A stretch of 38,114 bases of DNA from Methanosarcina sp. (lineage in GTDB: Archaea; Halobacteriota; Methanosarcinia; Methanosarcinales; Methanosarcinaceae). Under the pieces are notes generated by a model, which was not told the DNA's origin, ran no database searches, and saw only the letters and a program-made list of their open reading frames with translations. This document shows, piece by piece, positions 8,742-18,633 of the stretch; the first letter of the stretch is position 1; every line of letters begins with the position of its first letter. The stretch is from NCBI GenBank assembly GCA_003164755.1, contig PLUB01000032.1:1-38114 (forward strand), read 5' to 3'. Position numbers and translations under genes: made by a program.

Positions 8742-9254
8742 TCAATTCACATCCAGGTATATTAGATTATTTGATCTCAAGTTTTTCGTTCATAGTTTTT
8801 CCTATATGCTCCCAATTAGTTTTGTACGCTCTTGATGTATTTTATTATCTTTTAGGAAGTACCGAACGGGTTATATTATTGATTCCTATTATATGAAGAT
8901 ATCACTTACACGGATAAACATGAATCAGAAATTTAGATATCGGATTATTTTTCTTCAAATACTTTAAATAGTGTCAGTATAAATTTTTCGTTTTCAATAC
9001 CCAATTTTATCGGCAACATAATGCCTTTGCCATAAAAATAGTTTTCGATTGGATTTAGATTCCCATCCCTTACACTTTACACTTGTTATAATTTCCCGAG
9101 TTTTGAATCGATTGCATTCAATTCCTAGTGAAACTAACGATAGTTTTCGAATATCCCAGAAAATATTAAAAATCTCTTACTTTCTTACTCTTATAAAGGA
9201 AAACAGCATTTTTTTTCCAATCGAATATTTGATCCCTATTTTTCTTTGGTTTAA
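8742..9254. other. Intergenic between ftsZ and secE, 513 bp
   Basis: No protein-like frame. The promoter of secE-nusG must lie in the part near 8742-8850 and the ftsZ terminator near 9200-9254. Both ends are AT-rich; I see no confident boxes. Confidence 0.4.
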
Positions 9255-10379
9255 TCACTCTACAAAATCAATTCCATATCTAAATGTAATATTTTTGTCA
9301 CTTCCATGACCATAAATCTGGGCGGATGTTACTCCTGTGACTACGATCATAGTACGGACGGTCTGTTCGAGATCAGGATCAATCTGGGCACCCCAGATCA
9401 GTCGAGCATTTTTGTCTATCCGGCTGTAAACTTCCTGAACAACACTTTCAGCTTCCGAAATTGTCATGTCAGGTCCTCCTACAACGTTAACCAGAGCAGA
9501 GGTCGCACCTGAAATATCTACGTCAAGGAGCGGACTGCGCAGAGCTTTTTGTACGGACTCGACAGCTTTATTGTCACCTTCTGCTTCTCCGAGACCGATC
9601 ATTGCAACACCTCCATTTTGCATAACAGTTCTAATATCTGCAAAATCAAGGTTTACGAGCCCAGGTTTTGTTATCAATTCGGTTATGCCTTTTACAGCTC
9701 TCATAAGAACTTCATCTGAGACTTTGAAAGCAGCCTGAAGAGGAAGTCTTGGAACTACTTCAATTAACTTATCATTAGGGACCACTATAACCGTGTCAGC
9801 AACATCCCTCAGGCGTTCCAAGCCAGCTTCTGCATTAGTTCTTCGAACATGACCTTCCACACTGAACGGAAGGGTTACTACTGCGATCGTAAGGGCTCCA
9901 GCATCCCTGGCAGCTTCAGCTACTACCGGTGCAGATCCAGTCCCGGTTCCCCCCCCAAGACCTGCAGTGATGAAAACCATATCAGCACCGTCAAAAAGCT
10001 TGTTAATTTCATCGATGCTCTCTATTGCAGCGTCCTCTCCGATCTGGGGAAGGCTTCCGGCTCCAAGTCCACGGGTTTTCTTTCTCCCGATAAGAATTTT
10101 TTTCCCGGAGCGTATATGAAGAAGATGCTGAGCATCAGTATTTATGGCGATGAGGTCTGCTCCCTGGATTCCTTCGCCCATCATACGTTGGATGCTATTT
10201 GAGCCGCCCCCTCCACAACCTACCACTTTGATGGTTGTTTTAAGGCTTCTAAGAATCTCTTCAAGTTCGGCATCCGTATCTGAGTCTAAATTAGAGTAAT
10301 CTGAGTCTAAATACTCTCCCTGCCGGGCGCTTCCTTCCAGGGCAGATCGAGCAAGAGCTTCTTCCACAATGGATTTCAT
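9255..10379 (-). CDS. ftsZ: Cell division GTPase FtsZ
   Basis: Tubulin-like GTPase that forms the division ring. The product (374 aa from the chosen start) has an acidic N-terminal extension of about 50 residues, the GTP-binding loop [11 protein letters not shown] near residue 55, the tubulin signature [16 protein letters not shown] near 145, the T7 region [13 protein letters not shown] and a C-terminal domain ending [10 protein letters not shown] choose the ATG at 10379 ([12 protein letters not shown]) because GGAGG lies ten bases before it. The ATG at 10397 would use that same GGAGG as codons 2-3 and has no ribosome site of its own. Placement next to secE-nusG is typical of the archaeal FtsZ1 type. 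Confidence 0.95.
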   Translation of the reverse strand: MKSIVEEALARSALEGSARQGEYLDSDYSNLDSDTDAELEEILRSLKTTIKVVGCGGGGSNSIQRMMGEGIQGADLIAINTDAQHLLHIRSGKKILIGRKKTRGLGAGSLPQIGEDAAIESIDEINKLFDGADMVFITAGLGGGTGTGSAPVVAEAARDAGALTIAVVTLPFSVEGHVRRTNAEAGLERLRDVADTVIVVPNDKLIEVVPRLPLQAAFKVSDEVLMRAVKGITELITKPGLVNLDFADIRTVMQNGGVAMIGLGEAEGDNKAVESVQKALRSPLLDVDISGATSALVNVVGGPDMTISEAESVVQEVYSRIDKNARLIWGAQIDPDLEQTVRTMIVVTGVTSAQIYGHGSDKNITFRYGIDFVE

Positions 10380-10556
10380 GCTACTGTTTTCCTCCATTAT
10401 AAGGGGTGATATTAAACGAATAGTATTGGAAAGAACAACTTTATTCTAAGAATGAATATGTTTAGAGAATGACGATAAACCTCAGGAGAATTTCTATAAA
10501 ACTCCATTTTTAACAAATTGCTAATTTATGCATTATAAGCAACTAGCCAAAAATTG

Positions 10557-10573
10557 GGGTTTATCGAAATTCT
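10557..10573 (+). repeat. Copy of the TTTATCGAAATTCT motif
   Basis: Reads GGGGTTTATCGAAATTCT over about this span, with a 15-base match to the copy at 10629. Confidence 0.6.
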
Positions 10574-10628
10574 AACTGATTCTCACGAGCCATTTGTGAA
10601 CAACTTATTAGCATATGACTAAAGTAAT

Positions 10629-10646
10629 GAGTTTATCGAAATTCTC
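10629..10646 (+). repeat. 18-base motif GAGTTTATCGAAATTCTC
   Basis: An exact copy lies in reverse orientation at 35609-35626. Both are 190-270 bp upstream of minus-strand housekeeping genes (ftsZ and GMP synthase B). This suggests an operator or other binding site. Confidence 0.6.
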
Positions 10647-11025
10647 TTGATTTTTATCCATCACATATACGGTTTCCAATTTAATAGTTTTCCTTCGCCA
10701 GTTATTAACTTAATAATATTTTGCTTAATCATTTATTAACGTTCCCTATTTCCCACTTTCCAGAAGGTTTTTGCTCTTTACAGCTCCTATGATCCATTTT
10801 TTTCTTTGTCCACGATATTCTTTAATTGTATCACTTAAAATTTTCATTTTTTTTATTTTTTGTATTCTGAAGCCGTTCCTGTATTTTTACTTTTCCTTTT
10901 TTTCGAAATTTATCTTATCTGCATTTTCCCGATCAACGCCACACTTTAATATTCACATTTCAATATGATTCATATTCCAATTTCGATATCATTTTCATAT
11001 ATTTCCTGAGGAATTGCATAACAAT

Positions 11026-11616
11026 TTATGCTTTTCCTCTGGATTCACCTAAGATAATGCCTGTTGCAATTAGATGGGCAACTCTCAAAGGCTCAGGAAT
11101 ATTACCTCTTGTCGAGGTGAGCTGGATTATCTTACCCACATTTTCCAAACTTACGCCTACTTTTTGAATGTATATGGAAGATCTTTCTCTATCACCACCT
11201 ATTTTATATATTTTCCCGGCTTTTTTTATTATTTTCCATCGTTTTTCACCATCTGGGAAATGTTTGAGGGCAGATTTGAGTTTCTCAAAATTCGGATATG
11301 ACCGCATGAACACAATTAAAGGAATTCCGGTTTCTCTGTAAAGCTTCTCAATATCTATAACATTAAAACCTGCATATGTGATTCCGTCGAGCATAATCGC
11401 TCTTATTTGGCTATAATGTTTACTATTTAGTATCATCCTACATATTACAGCTGTAGCATCAAGTCCATCCTTGGTAATATCCGAACGAAGGACTCCATCC
11501 ATCCAGTCTCCACCCCGATAAACAGTCCCAACCACCATCACTTTTTCATTTAGAAGAGCAGAGTCATCTATACCCAAAATTCGGATCTCGCGTTTAATAT
11601 GAAAATCTGAACTCAC
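11026..11616 (-). CDS. DUF99 family protein
   Basis: Conserved archaeal protein of unknown exact role; the family has an endonuclease-V/RNase-H-like fold. The 196-aa product contains REIRILGIDDSALLNEKVMV, YRGGDWMDGVLRSDITKDGL, the hallmark AIMLDGITYAGFNVIDI and PLIVFMRSYPNFEKL, covering the whole family length. The start is GTG at 11616 (MSSDFHIKREIR); there is no nearby ATG and no clear ribosome site. It sits between PAN (229 bp upstream) and ftsZ, all on the minus strand. A half copy of the ATCGATAAACTC motif lies at about 11709-11720, some 95 bp before its start. Confidence 0.88.
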   Translation of the reverse strand: MSSDFHIKREIRILGIDDSALLNEKVMVVGTVYRGGDWMDGVLRSDITKDGLDATAVICRMILNSKHYSQIRAIMLDGITYAGFNVIDIEKLYRETGIPLIVFMRSYPNFEKLKSALKHFPDGEKRWKIIKKAGKIYKIGGDRERSSIYIQKVGVSLENVGKIIQLTSTRGNIPEPLRVAHLIATGIILGESRGKA

Positions 11617-11845
11617 AAGTATTCTTTACACACAGATTGCAAAAATAGTTTGCCAATTTTTTATGAGTTGTTGTTTATAATGAATCATACAACATAAACC
11701 ATAGAATACATCGATAAACTCATAAATATAATCCAATGCTTATAACTGATATAATTGACTCGTGTGAATCAGAGGTTTATCAAAATATTCCATCATTATT
11801 TCTTGGTAAAAAGATCCTAGAGGAGCTTCTAAGCTTGTTTCCCTT

Positions 11846-13156
11846 TCACACAAACATAGTTTCAGGGAGATTTCCAGTCGGCATCATCTTTTGTGTATCC
11901 GCAGCTATTGATACCTTGCTTACTGCTTCAAGGAAATCGTTCATCTCAACAAGTTCCTTGTCTTTCCTGACTGCAAACATGCCTGCTTCAGTGGCAATTG
12001 CCTTGAGGTCTGCCCCACTCATCCCTTCGGTGATTTTTGCAAGCTTCTTAAAATCAATATCTTCTGCAAGTGTCATCCTTTCGCAATGAATCTCAAGAAT
12101 CTTTCCTCTAGCTTCTATACCTGGCATTGGAACATGGACAAGCCTATCAAAACGACCTGGCCTTAGAATTGCCGGGTCAAGGACATCCGGGCGGTTTGTT
12201 GCTGCAATGATTCGGATATTTTTCCTTTTGTCAAAGCCATCCATCTCTGCAAGAAGCTGCATGAGTGTTCTCTGAACCTCACGATCTGCGCCCGTGGTTT
12301 CATTTAAACGCCTTGCTGCAATTGAGTCTAGCTCATCTATGAAGATAATACTTGGGGCTTTTTTACGAGCCATCTCGAAAATTTCCCTCACAAGTTTAGA
12401 ACCATCCCCAATGTACTTCTGTACGAGCTCGGAGCCTACAACTCTGATAAAAGTCGCATTTGTCCTGTGAGCCACAGCTTTTGCAAGCAAAGTTTTGCCT
12501 GTCCCTGGAAGCCCATACAAAAGCACTCCCTTCGGAGGCTCGATCCCTATGCGAGCAAAGCGTTCCGGTTCGATGAGAGGAAGTTCAACTGCTTCCTGAA
12601 GTTCCTGTATTTGCTCATCGAGACCTCCTATCTGTCCATAATCCACCTCTACACTTTCGAGGACTTCCATTGCAGCAACAAAAGGCTCTTCAGTGGAAGG
12701 AATAACCTCGGCAATAGCAAGTGTATGCTGATTTAAAGCAACCTTCGCCCCTGGTAATAGTTTTTTCTCATCAATATATTGTGAGACATTAACCAGAAAC
12801 TGAGGTCCATTGCTGCTCCGTACAATTATCCTATCGTTCTTAATTACATCAATGACAGTACCTATGATAAGCGGAGAGGTCTTCATCCGATCGAGCTCAG
12901 ATTGCAGCTTTCGTATTTCCCTCTCATATTTGATCTTTTGATTTTCTAAATAACGTTTTTCGGACTCTATCTGGCTGCATTGCTCTTCCAGAAAATTGTT
13001 GCGGCTTTCAAGTTGCCTCACTCTATCCTGGACGCTTTCAGCTACTTCCTCAGCTACTTCCCCCCGCTCTCCAGGCACAATTCCATTATACTCAGATCCG
13101 GACTTAACAAGGTGACTGCGCATACTTTCATCCTTACTCTTGATACTTTCCGTCAT
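11846..13156 (-). CDS. pan: Proteasome-activating nucleotidase PAN
   Basis: Hexameric AAA+ ATPase that unfolds substrates and feeds them to the archaeal 20S proteasome. The 436-aa product has an N-terminal coiled coil (about 45-92, [18 protein letters not shown]), an OB domain (about 95-160), then AAA+ motifs: Walker A GLPGTGKT, pore loop QKYIGDGSK, Walker [12 protein letters not shown], and the second region of homology [20 protein letters not shown]. The C-terminus ends ETMFV, a Phe version of the HbYX gate-opening motif. The start is the ATG at 13156 (MTESIKSK), four bases after GGAG; earlier in-frame ATGs would run into the divergent MBF1 gene. Walker A has Leu where GPPGTGKT is usual. 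Confidence 0.96.
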   Translation of the reverse strand: MTESIKSKDESMRSHLVKSGSEYNGIVPGERGEVAEEVAESVQDRVRQLESRNNFLEEQCSQIESEKRYLENQKIKYEREIRKLQSELDRMKTSPLIIGTVIDVIKNDRIIVRSSNGPQFLVNVSQYIDEKKLLPGAKVALNQHTLAIAEVIPSTEEPFVAAMEVLESVEVDYGQIGGLDEQIQELQEAVELPLIEPERFARIGIEPPKGVLLYGLPGTGKTLLAKAVAHRTNATFIRVVGSELVQKYIGDGSKLVREIFEMARKKAPSIIFIDELDSIAARRLNETTGADREVQRTLMQLLAEMDGFDKRKNIRIIAATNRPDVLDPAILRPGRFDRLVHVPMPGIEARGKILEIHCERMTLAEDIDFKKLAKITEGMSGADLKAIATEAGMFAVRKDKELVEMNDFLEAVSKVSIAADTQKMMPTGNLPETMFV

Positions 13157-13213
13157 GGAGCTCCGAATAATATTTAAGTTCATACTGTATATAGCGTTTT
13201 CGAAGTGATCAAA
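13157..13213. promoter_or_regulatory. Divergent promoter region for PAN and MBF1
   Basis: Only 57 bp separate the two starts. TATATA at 13188-13193 is placed about 30 bp before the PAN start on the minus strand, and TATTTAA near 13171 is about 40 bp before the MBF1 start on the plus strand. The two promoters must overlap, so a regulator bound here would affect both. The box assignment is by eye. Confidence 0.5.
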
Positions 13214-13699
13214 ATGCAGTGCGAAATCTGTGGTGCAGAGATCCACGAGAAGCCATTATGTATTACAATTGATAACAGCGAACTCCAAGTCTGCCAAAAA
13301 TGTGCTCCGTATGGTAAACCTGTAGATAAACGAACTCCAGTATCAAGAAAAGTCTCTCCGATAGTTCGAACAGTAACAAGAACTGAAAAAAGGCAAAATA
13401 AGGACTTTTTCGACATTTTGAAAAATGAGCTACTGGAGAATTATGTTCAGATCATCCGGGATGCCAGAGAAGCAAAAGGGTGGTCTCAGGAAGACCTGGC
13501 TGAAAATTTAAAGGAAAAGGCGTCCCTGATCAAGAAGATAGAACGCAGTGAGATCATACCCGAAGATTCAGTTATAAAGAAGCTGGAAAATGCTCTTAAA
13601 ATTAAAATTACCGAACGTGTAGATGCAACAGGGACGGAAGTGTCCCATACAAAGAAAGATACTACTCTGGGGGATATTGTAACAATAAAGCGAAAGTAA
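13214..13699 (+). CDS. mbf1: Multiprotein-bridging factor 1 (MBF1) homologue
   Basis: Archaeal MBF1 binds the small ribosomal subunit and nucleic acid; in eukaryotes it bridges TBP and activators. The product (161 aa) starts [17 protein letters not shown] and has a four-Cys zinc ribbon (CEIC and CQKC), a basic linker, and a C-terminal HTH-XRE domain (ARNAKGWSQ-type: [38 protein letters not shown]) ending [13 protein letters not shown] use the ATG at 13214 because GTGAT lies four bases before it; a GTG at 13205 would overlap that site. It diverges from PAN. Confidence 0.94.
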   Translation: MQCEICGAEIHEKPLCITIDNSELQVCQKCAPYGKPVDKRTPVSRKVSPIVRTVTRTEKRQNKDFFDILKNELLENYVQIIRDAREAKGWSQEDLAENLKEKASLIKKIERSEIIPEDSVIKKLENALKIKITERVDATGTEVSHTKKDTTLGDIVTIKRK

Positions 13700-14098
13700 G
13701 TTTCAAGCGAGAATAAATTTTAACTGCATTCTCATTAAGAGCAACACTTAATATTCATCTGGTTTTACCTTCCGAGAGCAAACTAGGGTTAAAATTCGAA
13801 GAGTTTTTTACTCTCAGACATTCCTCACCCTATGCTCTTTTCCCCATTTAAATCCTAGTCATATCCATCAAATTATTAATCAATTCTAAAAAAACGAGTA
13901 AAAAACTATATTTAAGGAAAACGCAGCTAGATTCTTATGCTCATTGGATTCAGTAGATTGCATATACAAGCCTAAAGCTCTTACTTTTAAACCGTTTCTT
14001 TTTATCCTTTAATAATTCAGAGTGCCTCTATTGACCATTAATTCTCTAAAAATATTTTCTTTGACTTTTTTCCAGGTTTTCTCACATATTCACACCTT
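13700..14098. other. Intergenic, 399 bp, nothing recognised
   Basis: Between two convergent genes (MBF1 and the COG1099 hydrolase). AT-rich, with T-runs that could terminate both transcripts. No RNA gene or protein frame seen. Confidence 0.45.
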
Positions 14099-14941
14099 TT
14101 AAACCTCAATTTCGATGTTATACACCTTCTCAGGATTATCTTTGTGTACGATCCAAAAAGGCTCTTCACCATATGTTTCCATCAGCTTCATAGTTCTTTT
14201 GGGAATTGTTTTCGGGCCAAGTACTGCTCCTGGTCTATCAAGATCGTCAATATAATCTGTCTCCATCATAAACCGTGTTCCCTCTTCAAGTGCCTGTTCA
14301 ATAGCTCCCTTAAAACAAATAACCCCTGGAAAGAGTCCCAATTCTTCACAAACACTTATCATAGGAGGAGAATAATGTTTCACTACCCTATACAATTTGA
14401 TTCCTGTTCTTTTTGCTCTTTCAGTTATGTCCTGAAGTTCAGATTCTCCCACATTTTCTGTATGAAGCTGAACAGCACAGTCCTGTTCTTTTCCTAGCAA
14501 AAAAGCATACTCCATGATCTCATTCGAAGTTGCCCAAACTTCAGCAGTCACAGGATAATGAGGGCGTCCAGATTTGATCCCTACAGCAAGGCCTTTTTCC
14601 ACATACTCTGAAGCAATCTCTAGTCCTTTCTTCATTATCTCCATAGCTTCTTGAAGTTCCATATGCTCTATGAGCCTTGAAATTTCCGCTGGATGAACTC
14701 CAAGCACGGGAAAAGCTTCAACTCCCATCTTCTTGATCTTTGATCCAATTTCGATTGTTTCGTCAAAAATAGTGATGTAATCCTCAGGTTTTTTGATCGT
14801 TACCCCTAGGGACCAACTTGGTTTGGTGACTAGAATTATATGAGTCCCACCAGAGTTCTGAAATTCTTTTACAGCTTCAAGACCCCTGGCTCGAGAATCT
14901 ATATGCATATGATTATCAGTAACTGAAATTTTTGCGAGCAT
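14099..14941 (-). CDS. TatD-related metal-dependent TIM-barrel hydrolase (COG1099 type)
   Basis: Predicted metal-dependent hydrolase of the amidohydrolase superfamily; the substrate is unknown. The 280-aa product starts MLAKISVTDNHMHIDSRARG: the HMHID motif gives the two metal-binding His. Later GVHPAE, AVQLHTEN and METDYIDDLDRPGAVLG supply further metal ligands (His and Asp) in the right order for this fold. The ATG at 14941 follows GAGGGGTAGG, so I reject the upstream ATG at 15073, whose added 44 residues look like untranslated leader. A TATA-like TTTATAAATATAA on the minus strand at 14992-15004 lies about 50 bp before the start. The gene is divergent from isocitrate dehydrogenase. Confidence 0.9.
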   Translation of the reverse strand: MLAKISVTDNHMHIDSRARGLEAVKEFQNSGGTHIILVTKPSWSLGVTIKKPEDYITIFDETIEIGSKIKKMGVEAFPVLGVHPAEISRLIEHMELQEAMEIMKKGLEIASEYVEKGLAVGIKSGRPHYPVTAEVWATSNEIMEYAFLLGKEQDCAVQLHTENVGESELQDITERAKRTGIKLYRVVKHYSPPMISVCEELGLFPGVICFKGAIEQALEEGTRFMMETDYIDDLDRPGAVLGPKTIPKRTMKLMETYGEEPFWIVHKDNPEKVYNIEIEV

Positions 14942-15262
14942 CCTACCCCTCAAAATTGATTGAAGTTTTAGAACTTGAATACAACTAAGATTATATTTAT
15001 AAAAAAATTTTGATTTTAATGATCCCAGGGCAAAAAATATTGATTTGATTTTTTTAGAAATGTACGTAAGCATTTATAAATGGAGTTTACTTCCATGGTT
15101 TACTTTTCAGTTTAATTATTATACCCAAAGCTTGAAATATAGAGCCTTACGTTGAGTATGCGGGAAGATTCAATTATATTTACCATATTTTTTGATAATT
15201 TATCCCTCTTAGCTTTTAAATCGCTACGTTCCTTTGAACCGAACATCAAAATCGGTGATAAT
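14942..15262. promoter_or_regulatory. Divergent promoter region, hydrolase and isocitrate dehydrogenase
   Basis: A 321-bp spacer. The minus-strand TATA box TTTATAAATATAA at 14992-15004 fits the hydrolase gene. The symmetrical CATTTATAAATG at about 15071-15082 could serve either direction. No coding signal with a ribosome site. Confidence 0.45.
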
Positions 15263-16291
15263 ATGACTAAAACCGCAGCAGTAATTAAAGGTGATGGTAC
15301 AGGCCCTGAACTTGTAGACGCAATGCTTAAAGTTGCAGAAGCCACTGGCACAGATATTGAATTTGTTGTTTGTGATGCAGGAGCTGGATGGTGGGAGAAA
15401 AACGGAGGAAATTCGCTGATTCCAATTGAGACCTGGGAGATCCTTGAAAGCTCAGATGTATGTTTTAAAGGCCCGACCACTACTCCAGGAGGGATTGGTT
15501 CCCCTAAAAGTGTTGCTGTGTCTATAAGGAGAAAATATAATCTCTATGCTAATGTAAGGCCAATCAAAACTTTTCCCAACTCAAGTAAACCCCTCGAAGA
15601 TGTGGAAATGGTCTGTGTGCGCGAGGGCACTGAAGGGTTATATGTAGGAGAGGAAATCCAACTCACAGACGACGTCTCCATTGCAATCCGGAAGATTACA
15701 CGCACAGCATCCAGAAAGATTGCTATCTATGCATTCGAAGAAGCTAAGAGAAGAGGCTATGACACTGTTGTGCCCATCCATAAAAGCAATATCCTAAAGC
15801 TGACATGTGGCTCTTTTTTGGAAGAGGTAGAAAAAGTAAAGCAGGGTTACCAGGGAATCGAATTATGGCCCTATCACGTAGACAACATTGCTCAGCAACT
15901 TATTAAGAATCCACAAATCTTCAACAAAAAGATCCTACTCTCCACAAATCTTTTCATGGACATTATCAGCGAGGAGTGCTCAGCCCTAGTAGGCAGTATT
16001 GGACTGATCTATTCTGCAAATATAGGGGACTCGTTCGCAATGTTTGAACCGGCCCACGGCTCAGCTCCAAAATATGCGGGACAAGATAAAGTCAACCCTG
16101 TGGCAACTGTGCTTGCAGGAGCCTGGATGCTTGATTATCTAGGTGAAAAAGAGAATTCAGAAGCTATATTCAAAGCTACAGAGCACATAATTTCAGAAGG
16201 CAAGTATATAACTTATGACCTCGGAGGCAGCTCAAAACTCAGTAAAATGACTGATGAAATTGCAAAATATACAGCAAAAATTCTCAAATAA
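15263..16291 (+). CDS. icd: NADP-dependent isocitrate dehydrogenase
   Basis: Oxidative decarboxylation of isocitrate to 2-oxoglutarate, the feed for glutamate synthesis. The 342-aa product starts MTKTAAVIKGDGTGPELVDA and belongs to the isocitrate/isopropylmalate dehydrogenase family: FKGPTTTPGGIGSPKSVAVS, RRKYNLYANVRPIKTF, EGTEGLYVGEE, and the cofactor loop EPAHGSAPKYAGQDKVNP. The Lys-Tyr in APKYAG matches the NADP-selecting pair of bacterial isocitrate dehydrogenase; NAD enzymes and isopropylmalate dehydrogenase have D-I/V there. The ATG at 15263 follows GGTGAT; the upstream frame is untranslated leader. It converges on the citrate-synthase-like gene, 41 bp apart. Isopropylmalate or homoisocitrate dehydrogenase is the less likely alternative. 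Confidence 0.85.
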   Translation: MTKTAAVIKGDGTGPELVDAMLKVAEATGTDIEFVVCDAGAGWWEKNGGNSLIPIETWEILESSDVCFKGPTTTPGGIGSPKSVAVSIRRKYNLYANVRPIKTFPNSSKPLEDVEMVCVREGTEGLYVGEEIQLTDDVSIAIRKITRTASRKIAIYAFEEAKRRGYDTVVPIHKSNILKLTCGSFLEEVEKVKQGYQGIELWPYHVDNIAQQLIKNPQIFNKKILLSTNLFMDIISEECSALVGSIGLIYSANIGDSFAMFEPAHGSAPKYAGQDKVNPVATVLAGAWMLDYLGEKENSEAIFKATEHIISEGKYITYDLGGSSKLSKMTDEIAKYTAKILK

Positions 16292-16332
16292 AAAGAAGCT
16301 GAAAGAATAAAGCAAGAGGAATATCTAAATTT

Positions 16333-17694
16333 TTAATTGTCCTCAACCCTACCTTTATATATCTTTTTTTCATCACTTTTTCCTTCTTCAAACTCAGATA
16401 TTTTTCCCTTATTTTTCAGTATTCTTCTACTTTTATATGCAGGATTGCAAATCGGCTGATACAGGAAGTACTTTTCTACGTATGCAAGGAGTTCTTCATC
16501 CGAAATGCAGGAAACCCTCTCTTCTTTATCATAAAGTTTTTGGATTTCTTTTTGGATTTTCAAGAGCCGGGGGTCATCTTTTTCAACGATAGCTTCAACG
16601 TCAAGAAGGTCATTTAAGGTCTCCTGAACCTTATAACGGATTATTTCTAGACCTGAAGAATCTCCGATGAGTAGGAACCGCTTCCCCCCTACCAGTTCTG
16701 GAAGATAGGGTTCGTAATTAAAGGGATTTTTGAGGACACCTGAGGCATGGATTCCGGACTCGTGGGCGAAAATGTTCTTCCCGACAACTGCCTTATTTCT
16801 CGGAACTCGCAATCCAAGTTCTTTCTCCATGAATCTTGCAAAACGGGTAACAGGATCAAGATTGTATCGCTCAAAGCCTTCTACTCTATCTACCAGAAAA
16901 AGCAGAATTTTTTCCATTTCACTATTGCCTGCACGTTCTCCTATGCCCAGAAAAGTTACGCTTGTCCAGTTGGCCCCATGCCAGAAGCCTGCAATTGAGC
17001 TTGCTGACCCGAATCCATAATCATCGTGTATATGTGTTTCTATATTTTTAACCCCTATATCATTTTTGAGGTACTGGACTATTTTCGGGATTCCATAAGG
17101 TTCATCAATATTCATGAAAGGCATTCCATATCCAACAGTGTCGCATACTCTTATAATGCACTCAGGATCTATTTCCAGAATATTTTCAATCAGTGGGAAT
17201 ACAAAACCGTAATTGTCTGCTCTGGTCATATCTTCTAAATGTGCCCGTGTGCGAAGGCCATGATCTACTGCATACTGTAGGGCATCCAAATATTTTTCTT
17301 CGGCTTCTTTCCTGCCTGAGAGCCTCATCTTAGAAAAAATGTGTGTATCTGATACAGACATCAAAATTCCTGTTTCTTTAAGCCCATCTATCTCCAAAAT
17401 TTTATTAATATCTTCCCTTGAAGCTCTAGCCCAACCAGTGATCTCTGGAAATTCGTAACCTATGTCGAACATGAGTTCCACAGCGTCTATATCTCTTTGA
17501 TTGAACACAAAAGCCTCGAGTTTTTCAATCCCTATCTCATGCAGATACTCATAGATTTGAAGCTTGTGTCCTCTGCTCAAGACTATCCCCGGCATCTGAG
17601 AACCGTCACGGATAGTGCTGTCACTTATGAATACTTCGTTTCCATAAGGCAGCTTTATTTTGGGCAGATCTTCATATGATTCGTAAATTTTCAT
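16333..17694 (-). CDS. Re-citrate synthase-like enzyme (homocitrate/isopropylmalate synthase family)
   Basis: DRE-TIM metallolyase that condenses acetyl-CoA with a 2-oxoacid. The 453-aa product has ISDSTIRDGSQMPGI (catalytic Arg-Asp motif), RTRAHLEDMTRAD, IIRVCDTVGYGMP, NIETHIHDDYGFG (HxH metal site) and FAHESGIHASGVLKNPFNYE. It lacks the ~130-residue LeuA dimer regulatory domain of isopropylmalate synthase. The length and the form of the motif DSTIRDGSQMPG fit the Re-citrate synthase group known from Clostridium kluyveri. Convergence with an NADP isocitrate dehydrogenase supports citrate formation for 2-oxoglutarate synthesis. GAGGAGG lies nine bases before the ATG. Homocitrate synthase is the alternative. 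Confidence 0.72.
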   Translation of the reverse strand: MKIYESYEDLPKIKLPYGNEVFISDSTIRDGSQMPGIVLSRGHKLQIYEYLHEIGIEKLEAFVFNQRDIDAVELMFDIGYEFPEITGWARASREDINKILEIDGLKETGILMSVSDTHIFSKMRLSGRKEAEEKYLDALQYAVDHGLRTRAHLEDMTRADNYGFVFPLIENILEIDPECIIRVCDTVGYGMPFMNIDEPYGIPKIVQYLKNDIGVKNIETHIHDDYGFGSASSIAGFWHGANWTSVTFLGIGERAGNSEMEKILLFLVDRVEGFERYNLDPVTRFARFMEKELGLRVPRNKAVVGKNIFAHESGIHASGVLKNPFNYEPYLPELVGGKRFLLIGDSSGLEIIRYKVQETLNDLLDVEAIVEKDDPRLLKIQKEIQKLYDKEERVSCISDEELLAYVEKYFLYQPICNPAYKSRRILKNKGKISEFEEGKSDEKKIYKGRVEDN

Positions 17695-18633
17695 CGCTTT
17701 TCCTCCTCTTGTTCAGGGGGCAGAGCCCTACATCGATAAAAAAAGCTTTCAATGAAAGGGTTTTTCCTGCGAAAAAGTTATTTTTATGTATAAAGGTCCG
17801 AAAATCAGTTGTATTTGACCTAGGAACTTCAGCTTCCTTTTTGAAACGCATTCTTTCTAAGGGAAAACTTATTATTTTTGTATCCTTGATGGAATCTTAG
17901 CTTATATGCCGACAATAAGTTACCTCTATGCTGTTCTGGTTAAAATCTCTTTCTTTCAAAAGAATAATTTATTTTATATTTGAATTTTATTATTAATATA
18001 CCACGCTAGAAAAAACTTCAATCTCTTTCCCCAATTAACTCCTGTTCACTTCAAGAAATGCTGGCTATTTAAAGTCAAGCAGAGCTAACGAGAGGGAAGT
18101 TTTATTGTATAAGATTTCTCTTTTATTCAGCAAGCGTATGAAAGTTTTCTTCCTACTAATAGCTTTCTTACTGATAATAAGGTATATCTATAAAAAGTTA
18201 TATTTATAACGGCGTTGATCTGATAAATATAATCTGATAATTAAATCTATGATTCTCTTCGTGCTTGCTTTAAAATCAGTATTTGAAAGATTAGCTCCTT
18301 CCGAATTTATGAGGATAACCAAAAATAAATAATATTTAAATTATATTAATTAGTAACATGATAGGACATATAGTGTGAATTACACTTCAAGAACTTATAA
18401 AAATGGATTTATAGTCGAAGATATACATCTTTCTATTAAACTTGAATACAAATTTGAACCATGGAAAAACGGAAAAAAATGAAAAATAGTTTTTTCACCT
18501 TATTAAATGGTTATAGAATTCCGAATTACTTACGGGAAAATAAGTAGGTTAAAAACTACCATTTTTTTAAAAAAATGTAATTTATTTTACTATTAATTTC
18601 ATGCATTTCTCCACTTTTATCCTGAGGTAGAAA
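17695..18633. other. Intergenic, 939 bp, between citrate-synthase-like gene and cobalamin genes
   Basis: Long divergent spacer without a believable gene; the frame at 17676-17900 opposes the synthase promoter and has no ribosome site. The part nearest cbiT is very AT-rich. A 15-bp palindrome at 18372-18386 is the only ordered site I see. I find no cobalamin-riboswitch features. Confidence 0.5.
18372..18386. promoter_or_regulatory. Palindrome AGTGT-GAATT-ACACT, candidate operator
   Basis: Perfect 5-bp arms around a 5-bp spacer, about 250 bp before cbiT. Its size suits a dimeric repressor. No other copy was noticed in the window, and the regulator is unknown. Confidence 0.35.

Larger units (their letters stand above)
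10380..11025. other. Intergenic upstream of ftsZ, 646 bp, with repeated motifs
   Basis: No gene recognised; an open plus-strand frame at 10771-10968 is low-complexity Phe/Ser without a ribosome site. The region holds two copies of the GTTTATCGAAATTCT motif and a looser third, ggagaatttctataaaac, at about 10485-10505. These lie 100-260 bp upstream of ftsZ. Confidence 0.5.

Noticed and set aside
9049..9309. 86-codon plus-strand frame at the ftsZ 3' end
   Set aside because: No ribosome site, composition of AT-rich spacer, and it overlaps ftsZ.
17695..18633. Possible cobalamin riboswitch before the cbi genes
   Set aside because: No B12-box-like sequence or multi-stem layout is visible, and such switches are not typical of methanogens.
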